NCBI GenBank assembly: GCA_037349105.1
Contig: JAYJMM010000114.1
Coordinates: forward strand, 3,773,501 to 3,837,500
DNA: 64,000 nucleotides
Reading direction: 5' to 3'
Origin: Limnomonas spitsbergensis
Lineage: Eukaryota > Chlorophyta > Chlorophyceae > Chlamydomonadales
Shown here: positions 11,076 to 22,090 of the stretch, piece by piece
How positions within the stretch are numbered: position 1 is the stretch's first letter
How the letters are laid out: each line of letters opens with the position of its first letter
Made by a program: the position numbers and the translations under genes
The notes under the pieces: model-generated
Told to the model about the DNA's origin: nothing
Seen by the model: only the letters and a program-made list of their open reading frames with translations
Databases searched by the model: none

Positions 11076-11988
11076 TCTTGACCTCTGGGCCCAGACGATA
11101 CACCTCTGGGCCCTGTTACAATAGACTCTGCCACTTTTTGCTATACGGTGACACGTTTGGGGGCACATGTCCCATGCATCAAATGCGTTGCCCCGCTGGA
11201 CTACACATAACTCAATTCCCAGTCAAGCACTGAGACAAACCGTATCATTGCGAGTCAACGTGGCATGCACATCAACACCGCAACACTGCTTAGGTTAGTG
11301 CTCACCCCTGGGTAACCACTCGGCAGCCAACGCTGAGCCGAAGGAGACGGAATCTTGTCCGGCCTACAACCGAGCGGCAGGGATTTTGCTACACAAGGTC
11401 TCTCTAGCCGGCGGCTAACATTTAGCTGAACGGGGCCTGTCACTCAACTAGCTCGAAGACGATCAGGTTCCCATTCTGCTGATCCGCTCCCTTGCATGAG
11501 ACAGCAGCCAACCCGGCATTAGGTCCAGATGAGGTCCACGCCTATAAGTGTATTTTTTTACAACGGTGCGGTAAACGTTGGCCTAGTGTCAGGATCATGA
11601 AAATGCTTCAATGAAAATAATACAACGTTGATGTGGTACATAATAATCCCACTGAAAATAAGTCCTAGATTATTCTGGATGGGCCGAGCTGCAAGCTCAT
11701 GATTCTCCAGGTCCCGACCGTGCGTTGCGTGTAAGAGAGGCCATAAAGGCTACCAAACAAATAATATAAGAGACACAACCGACACAAGCATTGCGCCAGT
11801 TCAGAGGGCGATTGCTCAGCCCCAGGGCGGTGCAACACAGGACTCAGACAAACGATATATTTTTGTCAACCTAGATGAGGTCGACACTATTTTTTGTGTG
11901 TGCCTTATTCTCACGTGTTGAATATCTCATCATGGTTTTAACAGCAGACCCCAGGTTTCATAGCCAGCACAAGGGCGGGCAGGCTCAC
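11076..11988. other. no gene recognised; inverted LINE tail motif and dispersed repeat C
   Basis: At 11076-11120 the LINE tail hexamer region reappears in the opposite orientation (gacctctgggcccag and tacacctctgggccctg), forming an inverted repeat with 11055-11073. Position 11145-11215 carries dispersed repeat C (gggcacatgtcccatgcatc). The rest, to the end of the coiled-coil gene, shows no recognisable feature and may hold its 3' UTR. Confidence 0.5.
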
Positions 11989-14900
11989 TCACCCCCCACA
12001 CCCTCCTCCCCTCTCCTCTTTAAACCGCATCTGTTGATGCTGCTGCTGCTCAATCAGCGCCTGCAGCCCAGAAAGCGCACCGAGCGTGCCCTGCGGCCCG
12101 AGCTGCAACAGCCCCCCCCCTGCGCCACCCAAGCCGTTGCCCTGACCCTGACTCAGCGGTCCCCCGCCCAGCACCCCCAGCGGAATCGACGGGTGCGACA
12201 TCAGCGCCGCGAACAAGCCCGCGCCGTCGCTGCCGCCGCTCCCGTTCAACTGCATCGACTCGCCTGCCGACACCAGCGCCGCCTCCAGGCCCGAGCTCTG
12301 CCTGTGCAGCACCCCCTCCAGCTGGCCGCGGCCAATACCACCGCCGCCGCCGCCGCCACCACCACCGCCGCCGCCGTGCTGCTGAAACTGCAGGTGTGAC
12401 GGCGGCCCCTGCCGGACCTGCTGCGACTGTTGCATGGGGTGCACGGGGTGTAGGTTTTCCCCCATGGCGTGGGGCATGCCGCCCATGGCGTACCCTCTGC
12501 TGCCTCCGCCCTGAGAGATGGCGATGTGCAACAGCTGCTGGATCGTGGCCCCGACGCTGCCGTTGTTCCTGGCCAGCATCTCCGCCGCAAGATGCATGGC
12601 CTGCTCGTCAGGAACCTGCGCAGTGAGGCGTCAAAACAGGGGGGTTGCTACTGGGCACAGGAAGCTGGAAGCCAGGAGGGCAAAAGAAGTTTCATTTTTT
12701 TCCAGGTACTGTCCAGCACAGCATCACATTCGATGCCTGGGACAAGTGCTCGTATGCGAATGTCACGGGATGGATGCGGCAGGGGAAAGACAAGGCCACA
12801 TCAGGATTGAACCTGTGCGCGTCCATTGTCTCATGACCGTCACTGCACAAACACATAATCTTTCCTCCCTGCAGTCCCTGCCCACCGCTCCCCCCTGCCC
12901 TGCCCAATCCCCTGTTCCTGTCCACCACTCCCCCCTGCCCTGCCCAATCCCCTGTTCCTGCCCACCGCTCCCCCCTGCCCTGCCCAATCCCCTGTTCCTG
13001 CCCACCACTCCCCCCTGCCCTGCCCAATCCCCTGTTCCTGCCCACTGCTCCCCCCTGCCCTGCCCAATCCCCTGTTCCTGCCCACCGCTCCCCCCTGCCC
13101 TGCCCAATCCCCTGTTCCTGCCCACCGCTCCCCCCGCCCTGCCCAATCCCCTGTTCCTGCCCACCCCTCCCCCCTGCCCTGCCCAATCCCCTGTTCCTGC
13201 ACACTGATCCCCCCTGCCCTGCCCAATCCCCTGTTCCTGCCCACCGCTCCCCCCTGCCCTGCCCAATCCCCTGTTCCTGCCCACCGCTCCCCCCTGCCCT
13301 GCCCAATCCCCTGTTCCTGCCCACCACTCCCCCCTGCCCTGCCCAATCCCCTGTTCCTGCCCACCACTCCCCCCTGCCCTGCCCAATCCCCTGTTCCTGC
13401 CCACTGCTCCCCCCTGCCCTGCCCAATCCCCTGTTCCTGCCCACTGCTCCCCCCTGCCCTGCCCAATCCCCCCTGCCCAATCCCCTGTCCCTGCCCACCA
13501 CTCCCCCCTGCCATGCCCAATCCCCTGTTCCTGCCCACCACTCCCCCCTGCCCTGCCCAATCCCCTGTCCCTGCCCACCACTCCCCCCTGCCCTGCCCAA
13601 TCCCCCCTGCCCAATCCCCTGTCCCTGCCCACCACTCCCCCCTGCCCTGCCCAATCCCCTGACATTGCCGGTGCAGCAGTATCCTCTGCTGCTGATTGGG
13701 AATGTCCCGCTATCCTGCTCTGCCTGCATACATCAGTGCTTTTTTTCCCTGTTGCTCACTCATCTCAGTCTTGATAATTTCGGTTGCCCACTCACTTCAG
13801 AGTCGTTTCTCCGGTTGCCCACTCACTTCACTGGATCTTCTTTCTTTTGCGTGTGGCCGCACTTGGTGGGCCGCTCCTCTGCCACCAAAGGCCCATCAAG
13901 GCGTATCAAACCTGGGCCGTGCCAGCAGCCGGCGACCCAAGCAGCATGGCACGCCACACCTGGGCCCCCCCAGCTGAAGGCCGGAGCCTAGCCAACATGC
14001 AGAAAAATCCCTCCCCGCCCCAAAACGGAGTCTCACCTGCCCCGGCCGGTGCAGCAGTATCGTCTGCTCCAGCTGCGGCATGTCCGCGACAATGCCGCTG
14101 GCCGCACACGCCTGCAGCAGGTCCACCTTCATGACATTGTTCTCCGCCTCCACCTCCGCCAGGTGCCGCTGGAGCATCTCCAGGTGGGACTGCATCGCGC
14201 CGTTTTCCGACGCAAGCCTCTCTGACTTGGTCTGAAGAGCCATGACCTGGGAGTAGTTTGGGGTGCAGGGTTCAGGGTTAAAAGTTCAGAGAGCCATGAC
14301 CTGGGAGTAGTTCAGGGTTAAGGTTAAGAGAGTCATGACCTGGAAGTAGTTAAGGGTTCAGGGTTCCGGTTTGGGAGTTCAGAGAGCCATGACCTGAGAG
14401 TAGTTCAGGGTTCAGGATTCAGGCAGTCATGACCTGAGAGTAGTTCAAGGTTCAAGGTTCCGGGTTGTGAGTTCAGAGGGTCATGACCTGGGAGTAGTTC
14501 AGGGTTCAGGGTTAAGAGTCATGTTCAGGGTTAAGAGTCATGACCTGGAAGCAGATTAGGGCTTAGGGTTACGTGTTAAGGGAGCCATGGCCTAGGAGTA
14601 GTTCAGGGTTCAGGGTTAAGAGTCAATAGAGTCACGACCGGGAAGCAGATTAGGGCTAAGAGTTATGAGTTTAGGGAGTCATGACCTGGGAGCAGTTTCA
14701 GGGTTAAGGGTTAAGAGCTACGAGAGGTTTTAGACTTAAGACAGCCACAACGCGCATTTTAAGGTTTAGGTTGAGAGAGCCATGACCAGGGGGCAGTTCA
14801 GGGTTGAGGGTTAAGAATTAACTGAGTCATGAGTTCATGACCTGGGAGCAGATCAGGGTTAAGGGTTCAGAAAGCCATGACCTGGGCAGATTAGGGTTTA

Positions 14901-17900
14901 GGGTGAAGCAGATTAGGGTTTAGGGTGAAGGGTTTAGAGTGAAGTCAGAGAAACACGTCCTGGGAGCAGATTAGGGTTTAGGGTGAAGGGTTTAGAGTGA
15001 AGTCAGAGAGCCACGACCTGGGAGCAGATTAGGGTTTAGGGTGAAGGGTTTAGAGAGAAGCCAGAGAACCATGACCTGGGAGCAGATTAGGGTTAAGGGT
15101 GAAGAGTTTAGATTGAAGAATCAGAGCCACGACCTGGGAGCAGTTTTCAGTGTGCACCCTCTGCACCTTTGGAGGCTTGAGAGGGCAGTCGCCACTGGCC
15201 CAACAGGGGCAAAACCGCTAACGGCGCCAACGGCTAACGGCGCAAACAAACCAGGGCATGCTGCACCAGCGGGCCCAGCAGGGGCAAAACCGCTGACGAC
15301 GCCAACCGCTAACAGCGCAAGCAAGGAAGGGCGTGCTGCACCAGCAGAGGTGCACCAGGGCCCCGCCGGCCGCCGGCCGGGTCGCAGCTGACATTCGCTA
15401 AAAGCAGCAACTGACGGGCACAAAAATGCAGCATCTGACGTGTGCTAAAAAACAGCAACTGACGTGCTCTTAAACCAGCAACTGACGTGCTCTTAAACCA
15501 GCAACTGACTTGCTCTTAAACCAGCAACTGACTTGCTCTTAAACCAGCAACTGACGTGCTCTTAAACCAGCAACTGACTTGCTCTTAAACCAGCAACTGA
15601 CTTGCTCTTAAACCAGCAACTGACTTGCTCTTAAACCAGCAACTGACTTGCTCTTAAACCAGCAACTGACGTGCTCTTAAACCAGCAACTGACTTGCTCT
15701 TAAACCAGCAACTGACTTGTTCTTAAACCAGCAACTAACTTGCTCTTAAACCAGCAACTGACTTGTTCTTAAACCAGCAACTGACGTGCTCTTAAACCAG
15801 CAACTGACGTGCTCTTAAAACAGCAACTGACTTGCTCTTAAACCAGCAACTGACGTGCTCTTAAACCAGCAACTGACGTGCTCTTAAACCAGCAACTGAC
15901 GTGCTCTTAAACCAGCAACTGACGTGCTCTTAAACCAGCAACTGACGTGCTCTTAAACCAGCAACTGACGTGCTCTTAAACCAGCTACTGACGTGCTCTT
16001 AAAACAGCAACTGACGTGCTCTTAAACCAGCAACTGACGTGCTCATAAACCAGCAACTGACGTGCTCTTAAAACAGCAACTGACGTGCTCTTAAACCAGC
16101 AACTGACGTGCTCTTAAACCAGCTACTGACGTGCTCTTAAAACAGCAACTGACGTGCTCTTAAACCAGCAACTGACGTGCTCTTAAACCAGCAACTGACT
16201 TGCTCTTAAACCAGCAACTGACTTGCTCTTAAACCAGCAACTGACGTGCTCTTAAACCAGCAACTGACTTGCTCTTAAACCAGCAACTGACGTGCTCTTA
16301 AACCAGCAACTGACTTGCTCTTAAACCAGCAACTGACGTGCTCTTAAACCAGCAACTGACTTGCTCTTAAACCAGCAACTGACGTACTCTTAAACCAGCA
16401 ACTGACGTACTCTAGAACCAGCAACTGACGTGCTCTTAAACCAGCAACTGACGGGCACCAAAAGCAGCATCTGACTTGCCCCCCAAAACCAGCAACTGAA
16501 GTGCGCTACAACCAGCATCTGACGTGCGCTTAAAAACAGCATCTGACGTGCGCTTAAAAACCAGCGACTGGTTTGTGCTACAACCAGCTTTGACCAGCGC
16601 TATTAAACCAGCAACTGGCGTGTGCTACGCCGCTACACCCAGCATCTGCCGTGCGCTCTTAAACCAGCAACTAGTAGCTCTCTCACCGCTTGCAAGTCGA
16701 TCTGCTGCGTCTGTTGCTGCTGCTGCAGCTGCTGCAACCGTTTGTCCCGGTACTCCTCGTCCCTCTCCCTCTCCTGCCGCTGCTGCTCCTCCCGCTCCCG
16801 CTGCTGCCGGTCCGCGTCCTCGATCGCGGCGGCGGCCTCGGCGAGGTCCACCAGCTGCGACCCGGTCCGCGGCAGGATGTACCCGTCCTCGTCGCACTCC
16901 GGTCCGCCGGGGAAGAACAAGTCGTCGCGCTTCAACGTTTTCCGGACCCGGCTCGAGTCTGCCGGGCCCATGGCGCCCGCCCTGCCGCCGCGCCTTGCAC
17001 TGCCTAAGCCGGGGCTTCCCCGCTTCAGGGAGGCGCGCATCGGCGCTCTGGTTGCTGAAGTTGGGCCATCCTGCAGCGGGGGGGGGGGAAGGAGGGAGGC
17101 GTCTGAGGCTCAAATTCCTGGCGCTTGAAATGCAAGTGGAGAACCCTTAACTCTAAATCTTAGCCGTAAATTGATGACCGAGGAAGATGTGCGAGGGTCG
17201 AGACAAGATGCTAGGGAAGCCATTAAGAATGCTCGGAGAGCAAAAAGGTGCAGGGATGTGGTTTCAGAAGATTTTTACACGGCAGCCATGCGCGGAATCA
17301 AGCATTCCAAATCAAAGCGCAGCTTTTGCAACAGCAAAACAGCTCAGCAAAAAAGCGAGAAGCTTGCAAGTTTGTGACGCATCAGAGCGTGGCCAGAATA
17401 CATGCCAGATTACATGCCAGAACAGCCTTTGGTTCACATGATAACAAAATTACGCGTAGGGTCATAGATTTTTCTTACACAGTGAAGGGAAAATCTTATA
17501 AGCCCCATGTTGCGTAGTAATTGCCATGATGTTTCGGAAGGACCTTTAGGGTCTCGATGGACATGCCCTATGAGCCTTTAACCCTACAAGCCCTCAATGG
17601 ACATGCCCTATAAGCCCTAAATCCTATAAGCCCTAAACCCTCAATGGACACGCCCTATAAGCCCTAAATCCTATAAGCCCTAAACCCTCAATGGACACGC
17701 CCTATAAGCCCTAAATCCTAGAACTCTATAAGCCCTGAACCCTCAATGAACACGCCCTATAAGCCCTGAATCCTTTAAGCCCTAAACCCTCAATGGACAT
17801 GCCCTATAAGGATACAAGCCCTAAATCCTATAAGCCCTGAACCCTCAATGGACAGGCCCTATAAGCCCTACATCCTGGAAGCCCTAAACCCTCAATGGAC

Positions 17901-20900
17901 ACGCCCTATAAGCCCTAAATCCTATAAGCCCTAAACCCTCAATGGACACGCCCTATAAGCCCTAAATCCTATAAGCCCTAAACCCTCAATGGACACGCCC
18001 TATAAGCCCTAAATCCTGGAAGCCCTAAAGGATACGCCCAACAAGATGCCGGGAATCGACAAAGGTGGATAGTGCACCTACTCAGTTAGGTCAAGCACTC
18101 ACACGTGCCGCATGGGGCCAGTGGCCTGTCACCTAGGGGGGTCAGACCCATCCCCCCAAACAGGCCCCTGGGTTGGGCACTTAACAATCGTGACGTCCGG
18201 CCTCAATACGATGTCACACGGATTGTGCGCTGACCTGTATTCAGTCGGTTTTACTACGTAAAAGATGGGATTGGGTCACACCTGAAAGTCCCTCTCAAGT
18301 ACACTGCATGCCGGTATGTGGCTTTCAGCAGAAACAGAAAGGTGTGGAGTGTGCAAGGTATGGAGTATGCAAGGTATGGAGTATGCAAGGTATGAAGTGT
18401 GCAAGGTATGGAGTGTGGAAGGTATGGAGTGTGCAAGGTATGGAGTATGCAAGGTATGGAGTATGCAAGGTATGAAGTGTGCAAGGTATCTAGTGTGCAA
18501 GGTATGTAGTGTGCAAGGTATGGAGTGTGCAAGGTATGTAGTGTGCAAGGTATGGAGTGTGCAAGGTATGGGGTGTGCAAGGTATGGGGTGTGCAAGGTA
18601 TGGAGTGTGCAAGGTATGGGGTGTGCAAGGTATGGGGTGTGCAAGGTATGGGGTGTGCAAGGTATGGGGTGTGCAAGGTATGGGGTGTGCAAGGTATGGA
18701 GTGTGCAAGGTATGGGGTGTGCAAGGTATGGGGTGTGCAAGGTATGGGGTGTGCAAGGTATGGGGTGTGCAAGGTATGGGGTGTGCAAGGTATGGGGTGT
18801 GCAAGGTATGGGGTGTGCAAGGTATGGGGTGTGCAAGGTATGGGGTGTGCAAGGCTGCACCACCTCCCAAGAACCTCCGACAAGAACGGAAACTGGGCCA
18901 TCCAAAGCGGAAAAGGCAAGGGCAGCCGTTCCAATGCTCCATGAGAAAAACGCAAGCTTGCACACACCTGCACCAACCACCACCTACCTTCCCCCTTCTC
19001 CCCAAGCCGTTACGCTGCTGCGTCAGGAGCAGCTTGTCCATGGTCAGCATCCTGATGGCGTGCTAAACCCTGAACCCTTAACCCTCACCTGCACGACCAA
19101 CTCCTTCTCCTGCAGCTGCTGCGTCGGGAACAGCTTCTCCATGGTCAGCGTCCTGATCAAAGCGCGGACCTGCTGAGGAGCGACCCCAGACTGCATCTCC
19201 TGGATCTGGTGTTGTTGCTGCAAGGAGGAAGGCAGGCATGACAGGTGTGAGGGCAAAGTCTCGACATGGGGCGGACCTGCTGCGGAGCAACCCCGGACTG
19301 CATCTCCTGGATCTGGTGTTGTTGCTGCAGGGAGGAAGGCAGGCATGACAGGTGTGAGGGCAAAAACTCTACATGGGGAGGAGGACAGGCACGGCAAGGG
19401 TGGGGGCAAGGGCATGAAGGTACGAGGCCTGCACCATCTGCTGCCCAGTTGCGTCTTCCTTACTCGAGGAGGGCAGGCAGGGTAAGGGTAAGAATAAGGG
19501 CATAAAGGTACGAGGCCTGCACCATCTGCTGCCCAGTTGCGTCTTCCTTACTCGAGGAGGGCAGGCAGGGTAAGGGTAAGGATAAGGGCATGAAGGTACG
19601 AGGCCTGCACCATCTGCTGCCCAGTTGCGTCTTCCTTACTCGAGGAGGGCAGGCAGGGTAAGGGTAAGGATAAGGGCATGAAGGTACGAGGCCTGCACCA
19701 TCTGCTGCCCAGTTGCGTCTTCCTTACTCGAGGAGGGCAGGCAGGGTAAGGGTAAGGATAAGGGCATGAAGGTACGAGGCCTGCACCATCTGCTGCCCAG
19801 TTGCGTCTTCCTTACTCGAGGAGGGCAGGCAGGGTAAGGGCAAGGGCAAGGGCCATAGGTAACATGTTTACACCATCTGCCGGCAGTGCCATATTCTTTA
19901 CATGGGACGGAGGGCCAGCAGAACAAGCAGAGTAAGGTATTACTAAGCTATAAGATGCCAAAGGCTTGTCCTTTATATGGGGAGGAGAATAAGCAGGACA
20001 AGAGTATACGCTTCACGTTCTATGATCCTGGGGCATGCCCATACTCTTTGATCCTGAGGCATGCTTATGCTCCGTGATACTGAAGCATGTCCATGCTCCG
20101 TGATCATGGGGCATGTCCATGCTCCCTGATCCTGGGGCATGCCCATGCTCCCTGATCCTGAGACATGCCCATGCCCCCTGATCCCGGGGCATGTCCATGC
20201 CCCCTGATCCTGGGGCATGCCCATGCTCCCTGATCCCGGGGCATGCCCATGCTCCCTGATCCTGGGGCATGCCCATGCCCCCTGATCCCGGGGCATGCCC
20301 ATGCTCCCTGCTGCTGGGGCATGCCAATGTTCCCTGATCATGGGGCATGTCCATGCTCCCTGACCCTGAGGCATGCCCATGCTATCTGATCCTGAGACAT
20401 GCCCATGCCCCCTCATCCTGAGGCATGCCCATGCTCCCTGATCCTGAGACATGCCCATGCTCCCTGATCCAGAGGCATGCCCACGCTCCATCATCTAGCT
20501 AACTGTTTGCTTTTTGCTGGCGGCTGGAGTGCCATGCGGTGAGATGCTGGCACCTTGGCATGGTTGTGGGAGACCGGGACGTGAGAAAGGAAAGTTCGAA
20601 CAGCCAGCTGACAGGGCCACTGCTGTTTGCATATGTGGGGGGAGGATGTGGTTAATGTAGAGTTGGGGCTGGCACCCTGTGCTGAAACCCTGGCTGGATG
20701 TGTTTGCGCCTCCAGAGGCATGGGTATGCCCTGACCCTTGGAAAGTACGGCATTTGGGGGCAAGGGTCCTCCTGTGTTTCTTTTTTCGGCTACCGGTCCA
20801 GCTATAGCAGGCCACCCAGCAGCCACCAATGGTCCGATTGGGACCAAACCTGGACCGGCGAAGAATTAACGGCTTCAAGTAGCATGGCTGGCCACAAATG

Positions 20901-21824
20901 GGGCTGTTGGCCAAAGGCCGGAGTGTAGCTGACATGTAGCTGCTTTACATGAAAAGAAACACCGGTGTCTTCCCTCTTTCTGATGAGCAAAGGCTGCGAG
21001 GTTTCAGCGCTTCCTGATCGCTCCCGGGACCCAGACTTGTACCTCCTTGGGCATCAGGCTGCTTCATGTAAGCGACCACGGACAAATGGCGCCATGCGTC
21101 ACGAGTGGCGCTGCACGACCCTTAATGCTCTGCGACACACCGGCCCCGTACCTCCTCGGGCAGCAGGCTGATGAGGTCGCTCATCAGGTCCTGGTTCTCT
21201 GAGATGAGGCTGTCAAACTCCTCCATGGTGGTCGAGCGGAACACGCGTTGGGTGAAGCTGTCGTCCATGTCAGTGTGCGGGTCCATCCAGGGGTTGTTGT
21301 TGTTCCCGGGGTGCTGCTGCTGGAATGGTTTGTGCTGGTTGCTGGGAGGAACTAGGAGGGGTGGGTCTGGTGTTGCTTGAGCCTGCAGGGGGGCAAGGGT
21401 GGGTGGTGGCCTTCAGTGGTCCCTGTGGGTGAGATCGATAACTGGATAATTCGCATTGAGATGGGCAGTGACATAGCGGGAGGATTGTTGTGCGTGTGAT
21501 TTTCGATGTTGTTTGAAGCTTGGATAAATGGCCGAGATAAGAGGGACGAAGGCAGGACAGGAGCCGGGCGACTGCTGGGCGACTGCAGTTATCACGTCTT
21601 TTATGGCTCTGACGCTTTCACCCCCATGGCAGCTTGCGGAAGCTCGCCTTTTTATCCATGATGCTTTTGAAGACTTCGTCCATTGTTTTCCCCCGAGGAG
21701 GCAGCGGCCCTCCCACATCAGACACGAAGCTTTGATGTTGGCATAGAAGCTGTGACGCGTGCACTCCCCCGTGGACGGTGATATCTTGGTTTGTAAACTT
21801 GGTCATGGTGGTATCCGTGTCCAT
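11989..21824 (-). CDS. unrecognised Gln/Gly-rich coiled-coil protein
   Basis: Six exons join in phase to 580 residues: 21622-21824, 21152-21341, 19089-19217, 16687-17070, 14037-14246 and 11989-12615. I do not recognise the family. The N-terminus (MDTDTTMTKFTNQD) is followed by GKTMDEVFKSIMDKK, then an acidic segment STTMEEFDSLISENQDLMSD. Exon 3 is Gln-rich (QQHQIQEMQSGV). Exon 4 has a basic segment, SSRVRKTLKRDDLFFPGGP, then a long E/R/Q helix ending in poly-Gln. Exon 5 has leucine-zipper-like heptads (ERLASENGAMQSHLEML, AEVEAENNVMKVDLL). Exon 6 has MHLAAEMLARNNGSVGAT, then a Gly run of about 13 and a Gln tail. The composition suggests a transcriptional or scaffold regulator, but there is no clear bZIP basic region. 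The first donor joins exon 2 at the second of two nearby acceptors to stay in phase. The stop may instead be a donor (GGGGTGAGTGAG), so further 3' exons are possible. Confidence 0.7.
12865..13662. repeat. 40-bp minisatellite in intron 5 of the coiled-coil gene
   Basis: About 20 copies of ctgcccaatcccctgttcct followed by gcccaccgctcccccctgcc. Immediately beyond it, 13663-13692 holds a diverged copy of the end of exon 5 (plus-strand ttgccggtgcagcagtatcc), so the array abuts a duplicated exon end. Confidence 0.95.
13876..13985. repeat. dispersed repeat B (diverged copy)
   Basis: Matches the dispersed family seen at 34875-35020. It contains rtatcaaacctgggccgt-like, aagcagcatggcacgccaca and agctgaaggccggag segments inside intron 5 of the coiled-coil gene. 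Confidence 0.5.
14250..15140. repeat. degenerate tandem array carrying copies of the exon 5 acceptor
   Basis: About 16 irregular copies of gagccatgacctgggagcag separated by agttcagggttaaggg or gattagggtttagggtgaag. On the coding (minus) strand each reads CTGCTCCCAG|GTCATGGCTCT. The true start of exon 5 at 14246 reads CTACTCCCAG|GTCATGGCTCTT. The array therefore repeats the 3' splice site and first exon bases of the adjacent exon. Confidence 0.9.
15415..16520. repeat. 23-bp minisatellite in intron 4 of the coiled-coil gene
   Basis: About 46 copies of aaaccagcaactgacgtgctctt, with cttgctctt and ctactgac variants. On the coding strand it begins within 20 bases of the exon 4 donor (CAAGCG|GTGAGAG at 16687) as CTAGTTGCTGGTTTAAGAGC. 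Confidence 0.96.
17560..18030. repeat. 47-bp minisatellite with telomere-like content
   Basis: About ten copies of ccctataagccctaaatcct followed by ataagccctaaaccctcaatggacacg in intron 3 of the coiled-coil gene. Each unit includes a ccctaaaccct core resembling the plant-type telomere repeat. Confidence 0.93.
18341..18856. repeat. 16-bp minisatellite
   Basis: About 32 copies of ggtatggggtgtgcaa. The left part has more variants (gtatggagtatgcaa, tgaagtgtgcaa) and the right part is homogeneous. Lies in intron 3 of the coiled-coil gene. Confidence 0.96.
19225..19360. repeat. partial duplication of coiled-coil gene exon 3 start and acceptor
   Basis: Plus-strand cggacctgctgcggagcaac through ctgcatctcctggatctggt and gttgttgctgcagggaggaa at about 19274-19337 repeats 19166-19227, which holds the start of exon 3 and its 3' splice site. 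A further diverged copy of the exon's later part (minus MLTMDKLLLTQQ) lies at about 19010-19050. Confidence 0.75.
19409..19850. repeat. 88-bp minisatellite
   Basis: Five near-identical 88-bp units beginning gggcatgaaggtacgaggcc, then tgcaccatctgctgcccagt and tgcgtcttccttactcgagg. The minus strand of each unit contains CTCGA|GTAAGGAAG and ATGGTGCAG|G, splice-like strings. Lies in intron 2 of the coiled-coil gene. Confidence 0.93.
20030..20490. repeat. 26-bp minisatellite (unrelated to the LINE array)
   Basis: About 17 copies of ctgatcctggggcatgcccatgctcc with tgagaca and tcccgggg variants, in intron 2 of the coiled-coil gene. Confidence 0.94.
20795..20945. repeat. dispersed repeat B copy
   Basis: Contains gaccaaacctggaccggcga, agcatggctggccacaaatg and gtgtagctgacatgtagctg, shared in the same order with copies at 34875 and 61375. 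No coding capacity. A SINE or MITE-like element is possible, but no target-site duplication was identified. Confidence 0.8.
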
Positions 21825-22090
21825 CTCAACAGTTGAGTCCAACTGTCGTCAGCTCTCACATCAGCCGTTGCTGGCAGGTGTCCACTCTGAGTCAGCTTAA
21901 AACAGACGCCCAATTTCAATTGCAGGCATGCATGCGTATAGCGCATTCCCGGCGAGCTTTCAGCATGGATACGTGGTGCACGGAACCTAAGTGAAACCCT
22001 TATCGCATTCGTCATGCAATTATGCCGTTGTCCTCACATTGTTAAGGCATCTTCATTATTCCTTCAATCAATTCAGAGTCTCTGCCCAAA
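21825..22090. promoter_or_regulatory. shared divergent promoter region
   Basis: Only 266 bases separate the start codon of the minus-strand coiled-coil gene (21824) from that of the plus-strand OHP1-like gene (22091). Both 5' UTRs and promoters must fit here unless further 5' exons exist. I recognise no specific motif. Confidence 0.55.

Noticed and set aside
12692..13729. 345-codon Gly/Gln/Trp frame on the minus strand
   Set aside because: Translation of the 40-bp minisatellite inside an intron of the coiled-coil gene.
14037..14246. bZIP transcription factor assignment for the coiled-coil gene
   Set aside because: Heptad leucines and ENN/ENG spacing are zipper-like, but the preceding exon has no N-x7-R basic region.
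18316..19176. 286-codon frame with repeated VCKVWGVQGMG on the plus strand
   Set aside because: Translation of a 16-bp repeat, overlapping a real exon on the opposite strand only by chance.
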